Source of the DNA: an uncultured Lachnospiraceae bacterium
GTDB taxonomy: Bacteria > Bacillota > Clostridia > Lachnospirales > Lachnospiraceae
DNA: 60,119 nucleotides
Direction: 5' to 3'
Assembly (NCBI GenBank): GCA_948441955.1
Contig: CAOJQZ010000007.1
Coordinates: 1-60,119, forward strand
Within the stretch, counting starts at the first letter, position 1. Every line of letters begins with the position of its first letter. This document shows positions 34,789 through 43,072 of this stretch, piece by piece. Made by a program: the position numbers and the translations under genes. The notes beneath the pieces are model-generated. The model was not told the DNA's origin, did not search any database, and was given only the letters and a program-made list of their open reading frames with translations.

Positions 34789-36939
34789 CTACTTCACTCC
34801 CCGTTTGAAATGTCCCCTTGTATACTGCATATCCGGAAGCCTTACCTTTTCCCCTTTAAGAAATGCCTTTTCATACAGGCTTAAAATCCCCTGCATCTCT
34901 TCTTCTTTTTCTACTGTAAAGTCAAGCCGTATGCCTGACAGACCAAGCGCTTTTATGCTTTCCGCCATATCCGGCATAAGAAGCGGCGCACAATTATACA
35001 TGATATTATAACAATACCTGCACCTGTTTTTCACCATAAATTTTTTCTGATAACGATCGAAAAGCTCCGTAAAGCCCTCCTGCCTGTCGCAGCCGCTGAC
35101 GGTGCTTCGGATGCAGTTTGCCGCAATCATTACTGCCTGATAGCCATATACAATGAAAACGGCCCCTTTTGAGAGTCCCAAAAGCTCACGGCCATTCAGC
35201 TCCGCCGGACAGGTATATTTTTCGAAGCCGGCCTGATTCATAAAGTCTTTACATTCCCCATTAAATACATACATGTTGCAATCAGAAATCATTCCTTTCG
35301 GATATTTTTTCTTCAAGAGCCACATATAACTCTCCCAGTTTCTTAATAGCACTCCGTCATAACAAGAAAGAAGATCCTCATAGACTTTCTCATAATAAGA
35401 AACGGCTCTCTCTCTGAATATATAGGGCATTACCGCATATATTTTCCTTCCTGCATTTTGCAGACTCTTTCCTTTCTTCATTACCTCCAAATCAAACGCA
35501 GCCTCGTCGTCTACATAAATGACATCTGCTGCTGAAAAAGAAGCCGCAGTAAAAAACTGCTCCTTATTCTGCACCAGCACTCCAAAGGAAAAGGCATTGC
35601 CGGTATCTTTCTGTTTTTTCTCTTCTTTTTCCAGCTTCGGTATATTTTCACGTTGACAGAAGGACAATATCTCCTTTTCTAATCTGGAAATCCCCTTTCT
35701 TCGCAGTTCATTTAATGCCTGTATCGGAATAAATACCTCTCCCTCAAGCATAATCTCAAGTCTATCAAAAATAAACTCCGTGTTTCCGGTCTTTCGTAGC
35801 TTCTGCTCTATATTCTCCTGAGTAAGAGGAACTTTTGAAGCCTTTTCTGCAGCGGCGCCCTGGACCTCAACGGAAACACATCTGTCTTTTCCTTTATATT
35901 CCAAACATAGTTTAGCACGTTTTCCTTCTGAAAGTATTAACTTACCATTAATTTTTTCTTTAATTTTATAATTCTTCCCTTTGTCCCCTTCTCTTTTGTC
36001 TTTTCTTTCTATATCCGGACGCTGCAAGGATATCATTTCCTTTCCATTATGCCTTTTATAATAGCCTTCTGTATATCCTCTTCTCTGATAGGCCTCTTTA
36101 AGAAGCCTTCTGTCCTCCTTTTCTACCTGATATCCCTCTTTTCCTTTTTCAAGATACAGGTCAACATATTTCCGATACATATTCACTACAATGTAAACAT
36201 ACTCCGGCTGCTTCATGCGACCCTCTATTTTAAAGGAATCAATTCCCACGTCTATAAGCTCCGGTATCAAATCAATGGCGCATAGATCCTTCAAGCTCAT
36301 CAGATCCTTATATCCGGTCATTTCCGTCCCATAGGGAAGCCGGCAGGGCTGCGCACACTGCCCCCTGTTTCCGCTTCTTCCTCCAATCAAACTGCTCAGC
36401 AGGCATTGCCCGGAATAGGAATAACACATAGCTCCGTGTACAAAGCATTCAATCTCAAGCCCCGTTTTCCTCTTCATATCCTGAAGCTCTGAAAGTGAAA
36501 GCTCTCTGGCGGGCACAATCCTCTCTGCCCCAAGCTTTCCAAAAAACTCCGCACCCATACTCCCTGTTACCGCCGCCTGAGTACTGACATGCAGGGGAAG
36601 CCCTGGAAACTGCCTCTTTATATAGCGCATAACGCCGATATCCTGCACAATAACCGCATCAATTCCCTGCCTGTAATATGGCAGCAAATACGCATACAGT
36701 GTCTGAAGCTCCTTGTCCTTTAATAATGTATTTACTGTCAGATAAATTTTTCTGCCGTGCAGATGTACATAATCAATGGCCCTAAGAAGCTCCTCCTCCC
36801 CGGGATTGTCTGCAAAAGCTCTTGCCCCGAATCTGCTTCCTCCTATATAGACTGCATCCGCACCCGCACATAACCCTGCCTCAAGGCTCGTAACAGAACC
36901 AGCCGGCGCCAATATCTCTACCGTTTTCTTTCCACTCAT
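34789..36939 (-). CDS. Peptidase U32-family protein with DUF3656-type C-terminus
   Basis: About 716 residues. The U32 core starts VEILAPAGSVTSLEAGLCAGADAVY-like and carries the cysteine cluster ECFVHGAMCYSYSGQCLLSS...NRGQCAQPCR, which binds Fe-S in the family. Characterised members (RlhA, TrhP) hydroxylate rRNA or tRNA using prephenate; proteolysis is doubtful. The C-terminal 300 residues match the collagenase-like extension, with CRYCYNIMYNCAPLL. I start at ATG 36939 behind AGGGA; a TTG lies at 36945. It follows zapA, but an intrinsic terminator lies between them. Confidence 0.88.
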   Translation of the reverse strand: MSGKKTVEILAPAGSVTSLEAGLCAGADAVYIGGSRFGARAFADNPGEEELLRAIDYVHLHGRKIYLTVNTLLKDKELQTLYAYLLPYYRQGIDAVIVQDIGVMRYIKRQFPGLPLHVSTQAAVTGSMGAEFFGKLGAERIVPARELSLSELQDMKRKTGLEIECFVHGAMCYSYSGQCLLSSLIGGRSGNRGQCAQPCRLPYGTEMTGYKDLMSLKDLCAIDLIPELIDVGIDSFKIEGRMKQPEYVYIVVNMYRKYVDLYLEKGKEGYQVEKEDRRLLKEAYQRRGYTEGYYKRHNGKEMISLQRPDIERKDKREGDKGKNYKIKEKINGKLILSEGKRAKLCLEYKGKDRCVSVEVQGAAAEKASKVPLTQENIEQKLRKTGNTEFIFDRLEIMLEGEVFIPIQALNELRRKGISRLEKEILSFCQRENIPKLEKEEKKQKDTGNAFSFGVLVQNKEQFFTAASFSAADVIYVDDEAAFDLEVMKKGKSLQNAGRKIYAVMPYIFRERAVSYYEKVYEDLLSCYDGVLLRNWESYMWLLKKKYPKGMISDCNMYVFNGECKDFMNQAGFEKYTCPAELNGRELLGLSKGAVFIVYGYQAVMIAANCIRSTVSGCDRQEGFTELFDRYQKKFMVKNRCRYCYNIMYNCAPLLMPDMAESIKALGLSGIRLDFTVEKEEEMQGILSLYEKAFLKGEKVRLPDMQYTRGHFKRGVK

Positions 36940-36951
36940 AAACAAATCCCT

Positions 36952-36980
36952 AAAAAAGGCTGCCTCATAGGGCAGCCTTT
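36952..36980 (-). terminator. Intrinsic terminator between zapA and the U32 gene
   Basis: AAAGGCTGCC and GGCAGCCTTT are perfect 10-bp arms around a 6-nt loop, with TTTTTT on the minus strand. It starts 4 nt past the zapA stop and ends about 13 nt before the U32 ATG, so it can attenuate read-through into U32. Confidence 0.9.
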
Positions 36981-36984
36981 GCCT

Positions 36985-37395
36985 TTATTTCCGTTTATTT
37001 TTCATCTCCGTCTCAAGCTGGACAATCTTCATCTGAAGCTCCCGATTCTCCTCTTTAAGCTTGTCCAGCGCTTTATCGGCATTTTCAAGCTTAATCTGAA
37101 CAGATATCAGTTCATGCTTCAGATCATACATCTCCTTATCTTTCGCCTCAATATCATTCTCCAAAGTCCCCCCCTGTTTTCTGGCTTTGAAATAATCGTC
37201 CGCAATATTAAGTGCAAGAAGGACGCTGCGCGTCTCCGCACTCTGCTTACGGTACCCCTCGCTGCTTGAGCACTCCTCAATTTTATGGTTCAGATAAGTA
37301 GATACCTTCTGCAGATAATCCTCACTTTCAAATCCGCTTAAGGTAAATACCTTTCCGCCTATTAATACCTCCGTAAAATTCTTTGATGATGCCAT
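36985..37395 (-). CDS. zapA: Cell division protein ZapA
   Basis: 136 residues. The ZapA globular head is at residues 8-75 (EVLIGGKVFTLSGFESEDYLQKVSTYLN, VLLALNIADDYFKA), followed by a long coiled coil ending KIVQLETEMKNKRK. It binds FtsZ and stabilises the division ring. Start ATG behind GGGAGGC. A good promoter at 37431-37459 and a terminator at the end make it a single transcription unit, though U32 may receive read-through. Confidence 0.9.
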   Translation of the reverse strand: MASSKNFTEVLIGGKVFTLSGFESEDYLQKVSTYLNHKIEECSSSEGYRKQSAETRSVLLALNIADDYFKARKQGGTLENDIEAKDKEMYDLKHELISVQIKLENADKALDKLKEENRELQMKIVQLETEMKNKRK

Positions 37396-37430
37396 AGAAG
37401 CCTCCCTCAGATTTTCTATTATCTGAATAT

Positions 37431-37459
37431 ATTATAAACGAATTTCTCATAAAAACCAA
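37431..37459 (-). promoter_or_regulatory. zapA promoter
   Basis: Minus-strand TTGGTT (37454-37459), 17 bp, TATAAT (37431-37436). It directly abuts the ruvB stop codon. Confidence 0.65.
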
Positions 37460-38467
37460 CTATTTTTCATTATTTTCCAAAGAAATTCCCAGATGTGCAT
37501 ACGCCTTGCCGGTTACCACCCTTCCCCGGGGTGTTCTCTGTAAAAATCCATTTTTTAAAAGATACGGTTCATACACATCTTCAATTGTTCCCGTGTCCTC
37601 ACTTATGGCCGCTGCAAGCGTGTCCAGGCCCACCGGCCCGCCGGCAAATTTTTGAATAATCACAAGCAGAAGATTCCGATCCGTCTGATCCAGCCCTTCC
37701 TTATCAACATCAAGAAGATCCAGCGCATAATCCGCCACCTTCTCTGTAATATGCCCGTCATATTTTACCTGGGCAAAATCTCTTACCCGCTTTAAAAGAC
37801 GATTTGCAAGCCTCGGGGTTCCCCTGGAACGCTTTGCAAGCGCACGGGCGCCTTTTTCATCTATTTCCACATCAAGGACATCTGCCGAACGCAGGATAAT
37901 CTCCATCAGCTCTTCCACAGTATAAAATTCCAGCCGGTGAATGACGCCAAACCGATCCCGTAAAGGTGCCGTAAGCATCCCGGCTCTTGTTGTCGCCCCA
38001 ACCAGCGTAAACTGCGGAAGATCCAGTCTGATAGAACGGGCGCTGGCGCCTTTCCCAATCATAATGTCAATGGCATAGTCCTCCATAGCCGGATATAGTA
38101 CCTCCTCTACCTGACGATTCAGCCTGTGTATTTCGTCTACAAACAGAACGTCTCCTTCCTGTAGATTATTAAGAATCGCCGCCATCTCTCCCGGTTTTTC
38201 TATGGCGGGACCTGAGGTGACCTTAATGTGAACTTTCATCTCGTTTGCAATAATTCCGGCAAGGGTTGTCTTTCCAAGTCCGGGAGGCCCGTAAAACAGC
38301 ACATGATCAAGGGCCTCCTTCCTTTCCTTTGCCGCATCAATATAGATTTTTAAGGTTTCCTTTGCCTTCTCTTGTCCGATATAATCCGAAAGAAGCTGCG
38401 GACGCAAGCTGCTTTCAATCTTAATATCCTCTTCCAGATTTTCCGTTGTAATAATCCTTCTGCCCAT
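37460..38467 (-). CDS. ruvB: Holliday junction branch-migration ATPase RuvB
   Basis: 335 residues. Walker A GPPGLGKTTLAG, Walker B DEIHRLNRQVEEVLYPAMED, sensor region GATTRAGMLTAPLRDRFG, and the C-terminal winged helix (TPRGRVVTGKAYAHLG). It drives branch migration as a hexamer loaded by RuvA. It follows ruvA by 17 bp. The resolvase partner in Firmicutes is RecU, encoded at 9.5 kb in this window; ruvC is absent, as expected. Confidence 0.98.
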   Translation of the reverse strand: MGRRIITTENLEEDIKIESSLRPQLLSDYIGQEKAKETLKIYIDAAKERKEALDHVLFYGPPGLGKTTLAGIIANEMKVHIKVTSGPAIEKPGEMAAILNNLQEGDVLFVDEIHRLNRQVEEVLYPAMEDYAIDIMIGKGASARSIRLDLPQFTLVGATTRAGMLTAPLRDRFGVIHRLEFYTVEELMEIILRSADVLDVEIDEKGARALAKRSRGTPRLANRLLKRVRDFAQVKYDGHITEKVADYALDLLDVDKEGLDQTDRNLLLVIIQKFAGGPVGLDTLAAAISEDTGTIEDVYEPYLLKNGFLQRTPRGRVVTGKAYAHLGISLENNEK

Positions 38468-38484
38468 AACCTTCCCTCAATATC

Positions 38485-39102
38485 CTAAAAGGACATCTGC
38501 TTTAATGCCAGCTTAAGCACAGCCGAAACATCCATGTCCTCTGTAATCTCTACCTGCCTTACCGCCTTGAGCGCCTCTGTATTTCCATATCCCAATGCCG
38601 CCAAAGCCTGCACTGCTTCGCTTTGCACTCCGCCCTGCGCCGAAATCAATCCTTTAGAAGGCTCTGTCTGTTCATTCACCGCATGTTCCAGTGCATCCTC
38701 AATACTAAGCTTGTCACGAAGCTCCAAAATCAGCTTCTCCGCCGTCTTTTTTCCGATACCCGGCGCAGCAGAGATCGCCCTGGCATCTCCTGCCATTACC
38801 GCAAATCTCAATTCATCCGGCGGCAGCACGGAAAGAATTGACTGTCCCCCCTTAGGACCGATTCCACTGACTCCGATTAAAAGCCGGAACACCTGCAAAG
38901 CGTCTCTTGTAAGGAAACCAAACAACTGCATTGCATCCTCCTTCACATTCAGATATGTATGCAGCTTCACCTCATGTCCCACCGGAGGCAGAAGTCCCAT
39001 CATCTGCCCAGGCATAAAAATACCATATCCTACGCCCCCCACATCTACAATCACTTTATCCTCTTCCAATGACACAAGCTCGCCTTTTATATACGATATC
39101 AT
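38485..39102 (-). CDS. ruvA: Holliday junction DNA-binding protein RuvA
   Basis: 205 residues. An OB-fold N-terminus (MISYIKGELVSLEEDKVIVD), two helix-hairpin-helix motifs (LIGVSGIGPKGGQSIL and AAPGIGKKTAEKLILELRDK) and a C-terminal three-helix domain that contacts RuvB (VQALAALGYGNTEALKAV). Start ATG after AGGAGG. Upstream partner of ruvB in one operon. Confidence 0.97.
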   Translation of the reverse strand: MISYIKGELVSLEEDKVIVDVGGVGYGIFMPGQMMGLLPPVGHEVKLHTYLNVKEDAMQLFGFLTRDALQVFRLLIGVSGIGPKGGQSILSVLPPDELRFAVMAGDARAISAAPGIGKKTAEKLILELRDKLSIEDALEHAVNEQTEPSKGLISAQGGVQSEAVQALAALGYGNTEALKAVRQVEITEDMDVSAVLKLALKQMSF

Positions 39103-39110
39103 AACTCCTC

Positions 39111-39602
39111 CTAAAACTGAATATTTCTGATCCGTTTTATCATCTGATTCGCTGTTGTTCCAATCAAAAATCCGGTAAGAACACCGGCCAGAAGCAGTAT
39201 GGGAACATAATAAACTACACTGAAAGTCTCCGCCACCAACATCGCCACAACAAGCTGGCCAATATTGTGCGTCACGCCTCCTGCGATACTGACGCCAATA
39301 ATACTGAAATCTTTATCCTTCTTAAGAACCGCCATAACTGTGAGACTTAAAAGGCCGCCGGCCATACTGTACAGAATACTGAAATAATTTCCGAAAATAA
39401 AACCGGAAAGTAATACCCTTGTCACAGAAAGCAGATATACCTCACTGAGCCTGAGTTTATATAGTGCAATGACAATAATAAGATTTGCAAGTCCCAGTTT
39501 CACTCCCCATATTCCAAAAGAAACAGGTATGAGCGTTTCCACATAACTGAAAATCAGCGCCAATGCAGTAAATACGCCAAAATATGCTACCTTCCCTTTC
39601 AA
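39111..39602 (-). CDS. Gx / heptaprenyl diphosphate synthase component I-like membrane protein
   Basis: About 163 residues and five hydrophobic segments. Matches the HepS component I/Gx transporter family (VAYFGVFTALALIFSYVETLIPV, GVKLGLANLIIVIALY). The family pairs with FMN/NusG-II and ApbE genes in many anaerobes. I start at TTG 39602, six bases after a perfect AGGAGG; the in-frame ATG at 39629 lies upstream of that site and inside the previous gene. Its biochemical role, quinone-related or small-molecule uptake, is not settled. Confidence 0.78.
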   Translation of the reverse strand: MKGKVAYFGVFTALALIFSYVETLIPVSFGIWGVKLGLANLIIVIALYKLRLSEVYLLSVTRVLLSGFIFGNYFSILYSMAGGLLSLTVMAVLKKDKDFSIIGVSIAGGVTHNIGQLVVAMLVAETFSVVYYVPILLLAGVLTGFLIGTTANQMIKRIRNIQF

Positions 39603-39612
39603 AAGCTCCCTC

Positions 39613-39978
39613 CTAGTTCGCCACAGCATCCAGCTTTCCGTTTTCGCCGCTGTCCACCTCTACCACCACTTTATTCGGAAGACATATAATACTCTCATGG
39701 TTCTTTGAAATTGCTTTCTGGTTCACACACAGTTTATCCGGACAGTCTGCTGCTGTCATATCCGCCTTCCCATTTTTAATCACGAGACAGTTTGATCCCT
39801 TGTTAATTATGATTTCCTGATCCTCGCCAAGGCTGTAGACTCCTTCAATAACGCCATCCACTTTCACTGTAACGGTTCCCGCTGCGGCGGCACCGAGAAG
39901 ATCATGGAGATAATATGCAAGAAATGCTATGGCAAGAATCACAAAAACCAAAAGTATATCCTTCTTTTTTAATCCCAT
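39613..39978 (-). CDS. NusG domain II-containing protein
   Basis: About 121 residues. One N-terminal membrane segment (DILLVFVILAIAFLAYYL) and an outward-facing NusG-II-type beta domain (GTVTVKVDGVIEGVYSLGEDQEI, ending CPDKLCVNQKAISKNHESIICLPNKVVVEV). Cysteines in ADCPDKLC and IICLP are conserved in the family. It lies upstream of the Gx gene and divergent from apbE, the usual NusG-II/Gx/ApbE grouping found near Rnf genes. ATG 39978 has better spacing from GAGGA than ATG 39984. Confidence 0.82.
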   Translation of the reverse strand: MGLKKKDILLVFVILAIAFLAYYLHDLLGAAAAGTVTVKVDGVIEGVYSLGEDQEIIINKGSNCLVIKNGKADMTAADCPDKLCVNQKAISKNHESIICLPNKVVVEVDSGENGKLDAVAN

Positions 39979-40007
39979 TTTCATCTTCCTCTACCTTTCT
40001 ATTCTAT

Positions 40008-40036
40008 ATTTTATCACAACAAAACACGTATTGCAA
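40008..40036 (-). promoter_or_regulatory. Promoter of the NusG-II/Gx/ruvAB operon
   Basis: Minus-strand TTGCAA (40031-40036), 17 bp, TAAAAT (40008-40013). It is back-to-back with the apbE promoter, with only 12 bp between the two -35 boxes. Confidence 0.6.
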
Positions 40037-40048
40037 CCACATGTTCGA

Positions 40049-40076
40049 TTGCATATATTACTTTTTATGCTATAAT
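40049..40076 (+). promoter_or_regulatory. apbE promoter
   Basis: TTGCAT (40049-40054), 16 bp, TATAAT (40071-40076), 62 bp before the start codon. Confidence 0.6.
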
Positions 40077-40138
40077 ATTACTACCCTTAGTGTACAAGGG
40101 GCAGTGTTAAAGCATACAAATATTCGAGGTACTTTATT

Positions 40139-41119
40139 ATGAAACATAAAAAAATAATTGCGTTTCTTTCCGCCGCGGCTTTTCTTTTATCCGGCTGTGA
40201 AAATCTTCCCTCCAAAGAGGATCTGACTTACACAGATACCTTATATGATACAGTTATTGACATCCAGATTCTTGATCCTGTGGAACAGGATATTATGGAC
40301 GGTTTGAAAAAACTATGCAGAAAATATGATATATTATTTTCCAAAACAGATGAAAACAGTGATATCTTCCGAATCAACACTGCAGGCGGCGCGCCTGTGG
40401 AAGTATCTGAGGACACGCTCACACTGTTGAAAAAGAGCATTTACTACGGGGATCTATCGGGCGGGCTTTTCGATGTTACAATAGGAACTGTCTCCAGTCT
40501 GTGGGACTTTAAAACCGACACCCCTTCCGTTCCTTCCAAGGAGGCTCTTAGTTCTGCCGTAAGCCATGTAAATTACAAAAATATAATTATAGAAGGAAAT
40601 ACGGTACGGCTGACGGATCCCAATGCGGTTCTTGATGTAGGAGCTATCGCAAAAGGATATATTGCCGATCGCGTCAAAGACTACCTCAAGGAAAACGGCG
40701 TACGCCATGCGGTGATCAGTCTGGGAGGGAATGTCCTCACTCTGGGGACCAAAACAGACGGTTCTAAATATAATATCGGAATACAACGCCCATTTGATAA
40801 AACCGGATCAGCTGTAACCTCTGTAAAAATCGCCGATCAGTCTGTTGTAACCACAGGTATCTACCAGCGCTATTTTGAGATCGACGGAAAAAAATATCAT
40901 CATGTCCTGACGCCCTCAACCGGCCAGCCCTGTGAAAATTCTCTCTACAGTGTTTCAATCATCACAGATTCCTCTCTTACTGCTGATGCACTCAGCACAA
41001 TCTGTTATTTGATGGGACCAAAAAAGGGAATGAAGCTTGTCAATCAACTGGATAACGTAGATGCAATATTTATTACAAATGATGGAAAGCTTCATTATTC
41101 CGATAATTTTCTGAAATAA
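40139..41119 (+). CDS. apbE: FAD:protein FMN transferase (ApbE)
   Basis: 326 residues. A lipoprotein signal with lipobox FLLSGC (C20) anchors it outside the membrane. Motifs: LDVGAIAKGYIADRV, ISLGGNVLTLG, HHVLTPSTGQP and TADALSTICYLMG. It transfers FMN from FAD onto threonines of target proteins; the natural targets here are RnfG (SGATITS) and RnfD (SGPTPLA), encoded 3-5 kb away. Start ATG behind GAGGT. One of only three plus-strand genes. Confidence 0.93.
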   Translation: MKHKKIIAFLSAAAFLLSGCENLPSKEDLTYTDTLYDTVIDIQILDPVEQDIMDGLKKLCRKYDILFSKTDENSDIFRINTAGGAPVEVSEDTLTLLKKSIYYGDLSGGLFDVTIGTVSSLWDFKTDTPSVPSKEALSSAVSHVNYKNIIIEGNTVRLTDPNAVLDVGAIAKGYIADRVKDYLKENGVRHAVISLGGNVLTLGTKTDGSKYNIGIQRPFDKTGSAVTSVKIADQSVVTTGIYQRYFEIDGKKYHHVLTPSTGQPCENSLYSVSIITDSSLTADALSTICYLMGPKKGMKLVNQLDNVDAIFITNDGKLHYSDNFLK

Positions 41120-41127
41120 CTTTTTAA

Positions 41128-41158
41128 AACCCTCACAGCTCGCTTTGCCGTGAGGGTT
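41128..41158. terminator. Bidirectional terminator between apbE and the rnf-side operon
   Basis: AACCCTCAC and GTGAGGGTT (9-bp perfect arms) with a 13-nt loop. T-rich sequence follows on both strands (TTCTTACTTT on plus, TTTTAAAAAG on minus), consistent with a shared terminator for convergent transcripts. Confidence 0.75.
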
Positions 41159-41169
41159 CTTACTTTCCC

Positions 41170-41757
41170 TTAATAATAATAGTATCCGCCGCCTCCTATT
41201 GCAGCGGTCGTAATAATGATAGCCATAATAATTCCAACAACCGTACCAATACCTATAAAAATCAATTCTGCACGGCAAAAGTTTCTTCTGTTTACATTAC
41301 CGCTCTTTCCAAATGCCCATACACAGCATAGAATAATATTCACACATGGAATTGACATGAGAAGCAGCGTCAGCACCCACTCGCCCATTGACAGCGGAGC
41401 AGTGTCTGCACTATCCTGATATCCCTGCTCATATCCTGTATTATTCCCTACATTATAATTGTAATTATCCTGATACTGCTGCTGATAATTCGTATTTCCA
41501 TAGCTCTGTCCCTGGCCCGGCTGCTGGAAGTTTGTGGTTCCGTAATTTTGCTCAAATTGCTGATAATTCGTATTTCCATAGCTCTGTCCCTGGCCCGACT
41601 GCTGGTAAGCATATTGTGCTGAATGGTTCTGCGTATATTCTTGATTTGCTCCCTCATTGGGATCCGTGTACTGCTGGGTTCCCTGTATTGTGTCCTTATT
41701 TTGCTCTTCCTGTTTCAGCTCCTGCTTCTCCGGTATATTATCGAAATTATTTTCCAT
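41170..41757 (-). CDS. Q/N/Y/G-rich membrane protein with two spans
   Basis: 195 residues. Residues 1-115 are low complexity, rich in Gln, Asn, Tyr and Gly, with GQGQSYGNTNYQQ repeated twice. Two membrane segments follow (about 127-145 MGEWVLTLLLMSIPCVNIIL and 165-185), then the tail GGGGYYYY. The layout, a disordered N-terminus plus two spans around CCVWAFG, resembles TM2/CD225-like small proteins. The DNA repeat behind the duplicated peptide is 49 bp with one mismatch, 78 bp apart. Start ATG behind GAGGAGG. Function unknown. Confidence 0.78.
   Translation of the reverse strand: MENNFDNIPEKQELKQEEQNKDTIQGTQQYTDPNEGANQEYTQNHSAQYAYQQSGQGQSYGNTNYQQFEQNYGTTNFQQPGQGQSYGNTNYQQQYQDNYNYNVGNNTGYEQGYQDSADTAPLSMGEWVLTLLLMSIPCVNIILCCVWAFGKSGNVNRRNFCRAELIFIGIGTVVGIIMAIIITTAAIGGGGYYYY
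41480..41606. repeat. In-frame direct repeat within the Q/N-rich gene
   Basis: Copies at 41480-41528 and 41558-41606 differ at one base and are 78 bp apart (26 codons). The identity at DNA level suggests recent duplication. Confidence 0.85.
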
Positions 41758-41814
41758 TCGTCATTCCTCCTCGTTTTATGCTCTTTAAACTGTTAACATT
41801 TTATCATAACGCTC

Positions 41815-42264
41815 TTACAAATGCAATAAATGAATCACTCCCTGAAACAAATTCCCTTCATAATAACTCATAGGAGGTTCGCCTGGAAAGTACCGGTACA
41901 TCCTCCACCCGTAAAAAACCAGCATAGCTATTAATGTAACAATAAGGCACATTCTTAAAAAGGGCATCTTACGCCTGCATAAAAAGTATCTGTTAATACA
42001 GAACACCACAATCCATATTATGAATGCATAAATAAATGGATGAATGTCCCATGCCCTCTCAAATTCCAGTGAAAGAACAGCAAAGCCTGCTCTTGTAAGC
42101 CCGCAGCCAGGACAGGGGAAACCTGTAATCATCACCATCGGGCACATACTGTGAAGGATGTTTCTAAGTAACACAAAATAGGCGATGATCAAAGCAATCG
42201 CCCATTTTGCTGAATTTATATCATGAAAAAACAATTTAACTCTTTTTTTCATCTTCTCCCACAC
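41815..42264 (-). CDS. DUF2752 membrane protein
   Basis: 149 residues. The family signature GFPCPGCGLTRAGFAVL follows the first of three hydrophobic segments. In general DUF2752 proteins are small membrane proteins of unknown function that often sit beside TM2/CD225-like genes, as here. The start is GTG 42264, three bases after the rnfB stop, or ATG 42252. The tight spacing implies cotranscription with rnf. Confidence 0.85.
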   Translation of the reverse strand: MWEKMKKRVKLFFHDINSAKWAIALIIAYFVLLRNILHSMCPMVMITGFPCPGCGLTRAGFAVLSLEFERAWDIHPFIYAFIIWIVVFCINRYFLCRRKMPFLRMCLIVTLIAMLVFYGWRMYRYFPGEPPMSYYEGNLFQGVIHLLHL

Positions 42265-42267
42265 GTC

Positions 42268-43059
42268 CTAAAGAATAATCTTCTTCGGACATTTCTCAGC
42301 ACACTTGCCGCAGTTTGTACATTTTGCAGGATCTATGTGCGCGATATTATCAAGCACCTTCACTGCATCCGACTCACATACCTTCTCACACATTTTACAG
42401 CCGATACATCCTACAGAGCATGCTTTCATGACATCCTTGCCTTTGTCCCTGGAGCTGCACTGCACAAGATGCTTCTGGGAATAAGGCACAAGCTCAATAA
42501 GCTTCTTCGGACATGCGGCAATACACTTTCCGCAGGCTTTACATTCTTCCTTATCCACAACTGCAACGCCGTCCACAATATGAATAGCGTCAAAAGGACA
42601 TGCCTTTACACAGGTTCCCTCGCCGAGACACCCATAATTACAGGACTTTGGTCCGCCGTTCTGCATCATGTTTACCATTACACAGTCGCCGAGGCCGTGA
42701 TATTCATAATCCTGTCCGGCCTTCTCGCAGGTTCCCGCACATTTTACAAATGCTATCTGTCGCTCTGCGGCTCCTGCCTCTACGCCCATAATGTTTCCGA
42801 TCTTTTCAGCTACCGGAGCGCCTCCCACCGGACAGCCTCCGATTTCCGCCTCGCCCTTTACAATCGCTGCAGCCAGACCGGAACATCCTGCATAGCCGCA
42901 GCCGCCGCAGTTATTTCCCGGAAGGACTCCTAAAATTGCTTCCTCTCTCTCGTCAACCTCTACTGCAAACTTCTTTCCTGCTGCTCCAAGGAATACACCA
43001 ATGAATAATCCGGTGCCGCCCACAACCAAAGCAGCAATCAAAATACCTGTTATACTCAT
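42268..43059 (-). CDS. rnfB: Rnf complex subunit RnfB
   Basis: About 263 residues from ATG 43059 (AGGAGGG upstream); the frame extends 15 codons further without support. One N-terminal membrane span (ITGILIAALVVGGTGLFIGV), then a 4Fe-4S domain (CGGCGYAGCSGLA..., GGCPVGG) and several ferredoxin-type motifs (CLGEGTCVKACP, CKACGKCIAACP, CIGCKMCEKVCE, CTNCGKCAEKCP). It is the cytoplasmic ferredoxin-oxidising entry point of Rnf. The multi-cluster form is that of acetogen and other clostridial RnfB. Last core rnf gene. Confidence 0.95.
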   Translation of the reverse strand: MSITGILIAALVVGGTGLFIGVFLGAAGKKFAVEVDEREEAILGVLPGNNCGGCGYAGCSGLAAAIVKGEAEIGGCPVGGAPVAEKIGNIMGVEAGAAERQIAFVKCAGTCEKAGQDYEYHGLGDCVMVNMMQNGGPKSCNYGCLGEGTCVKACPFDAIHIVDGVAVVDKEECKACGKCIAACPKKLIELVPYSQKHLVQCSSRDKGKDVMKACSVGCIGCKMCEKVCESDAVKVLDNIAHIDPAKCTNCGKCAEKCPKKIIL

Positions 43060-43072
43060 CGTCTGCTCCCTC

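Noticed and set aside
41480..41606. Repeated 49-bp units resembling a short repeat array
   Set aside because: Only two copies, in frame within a coding gene, so it is a coding duplication and not a CRISPR.
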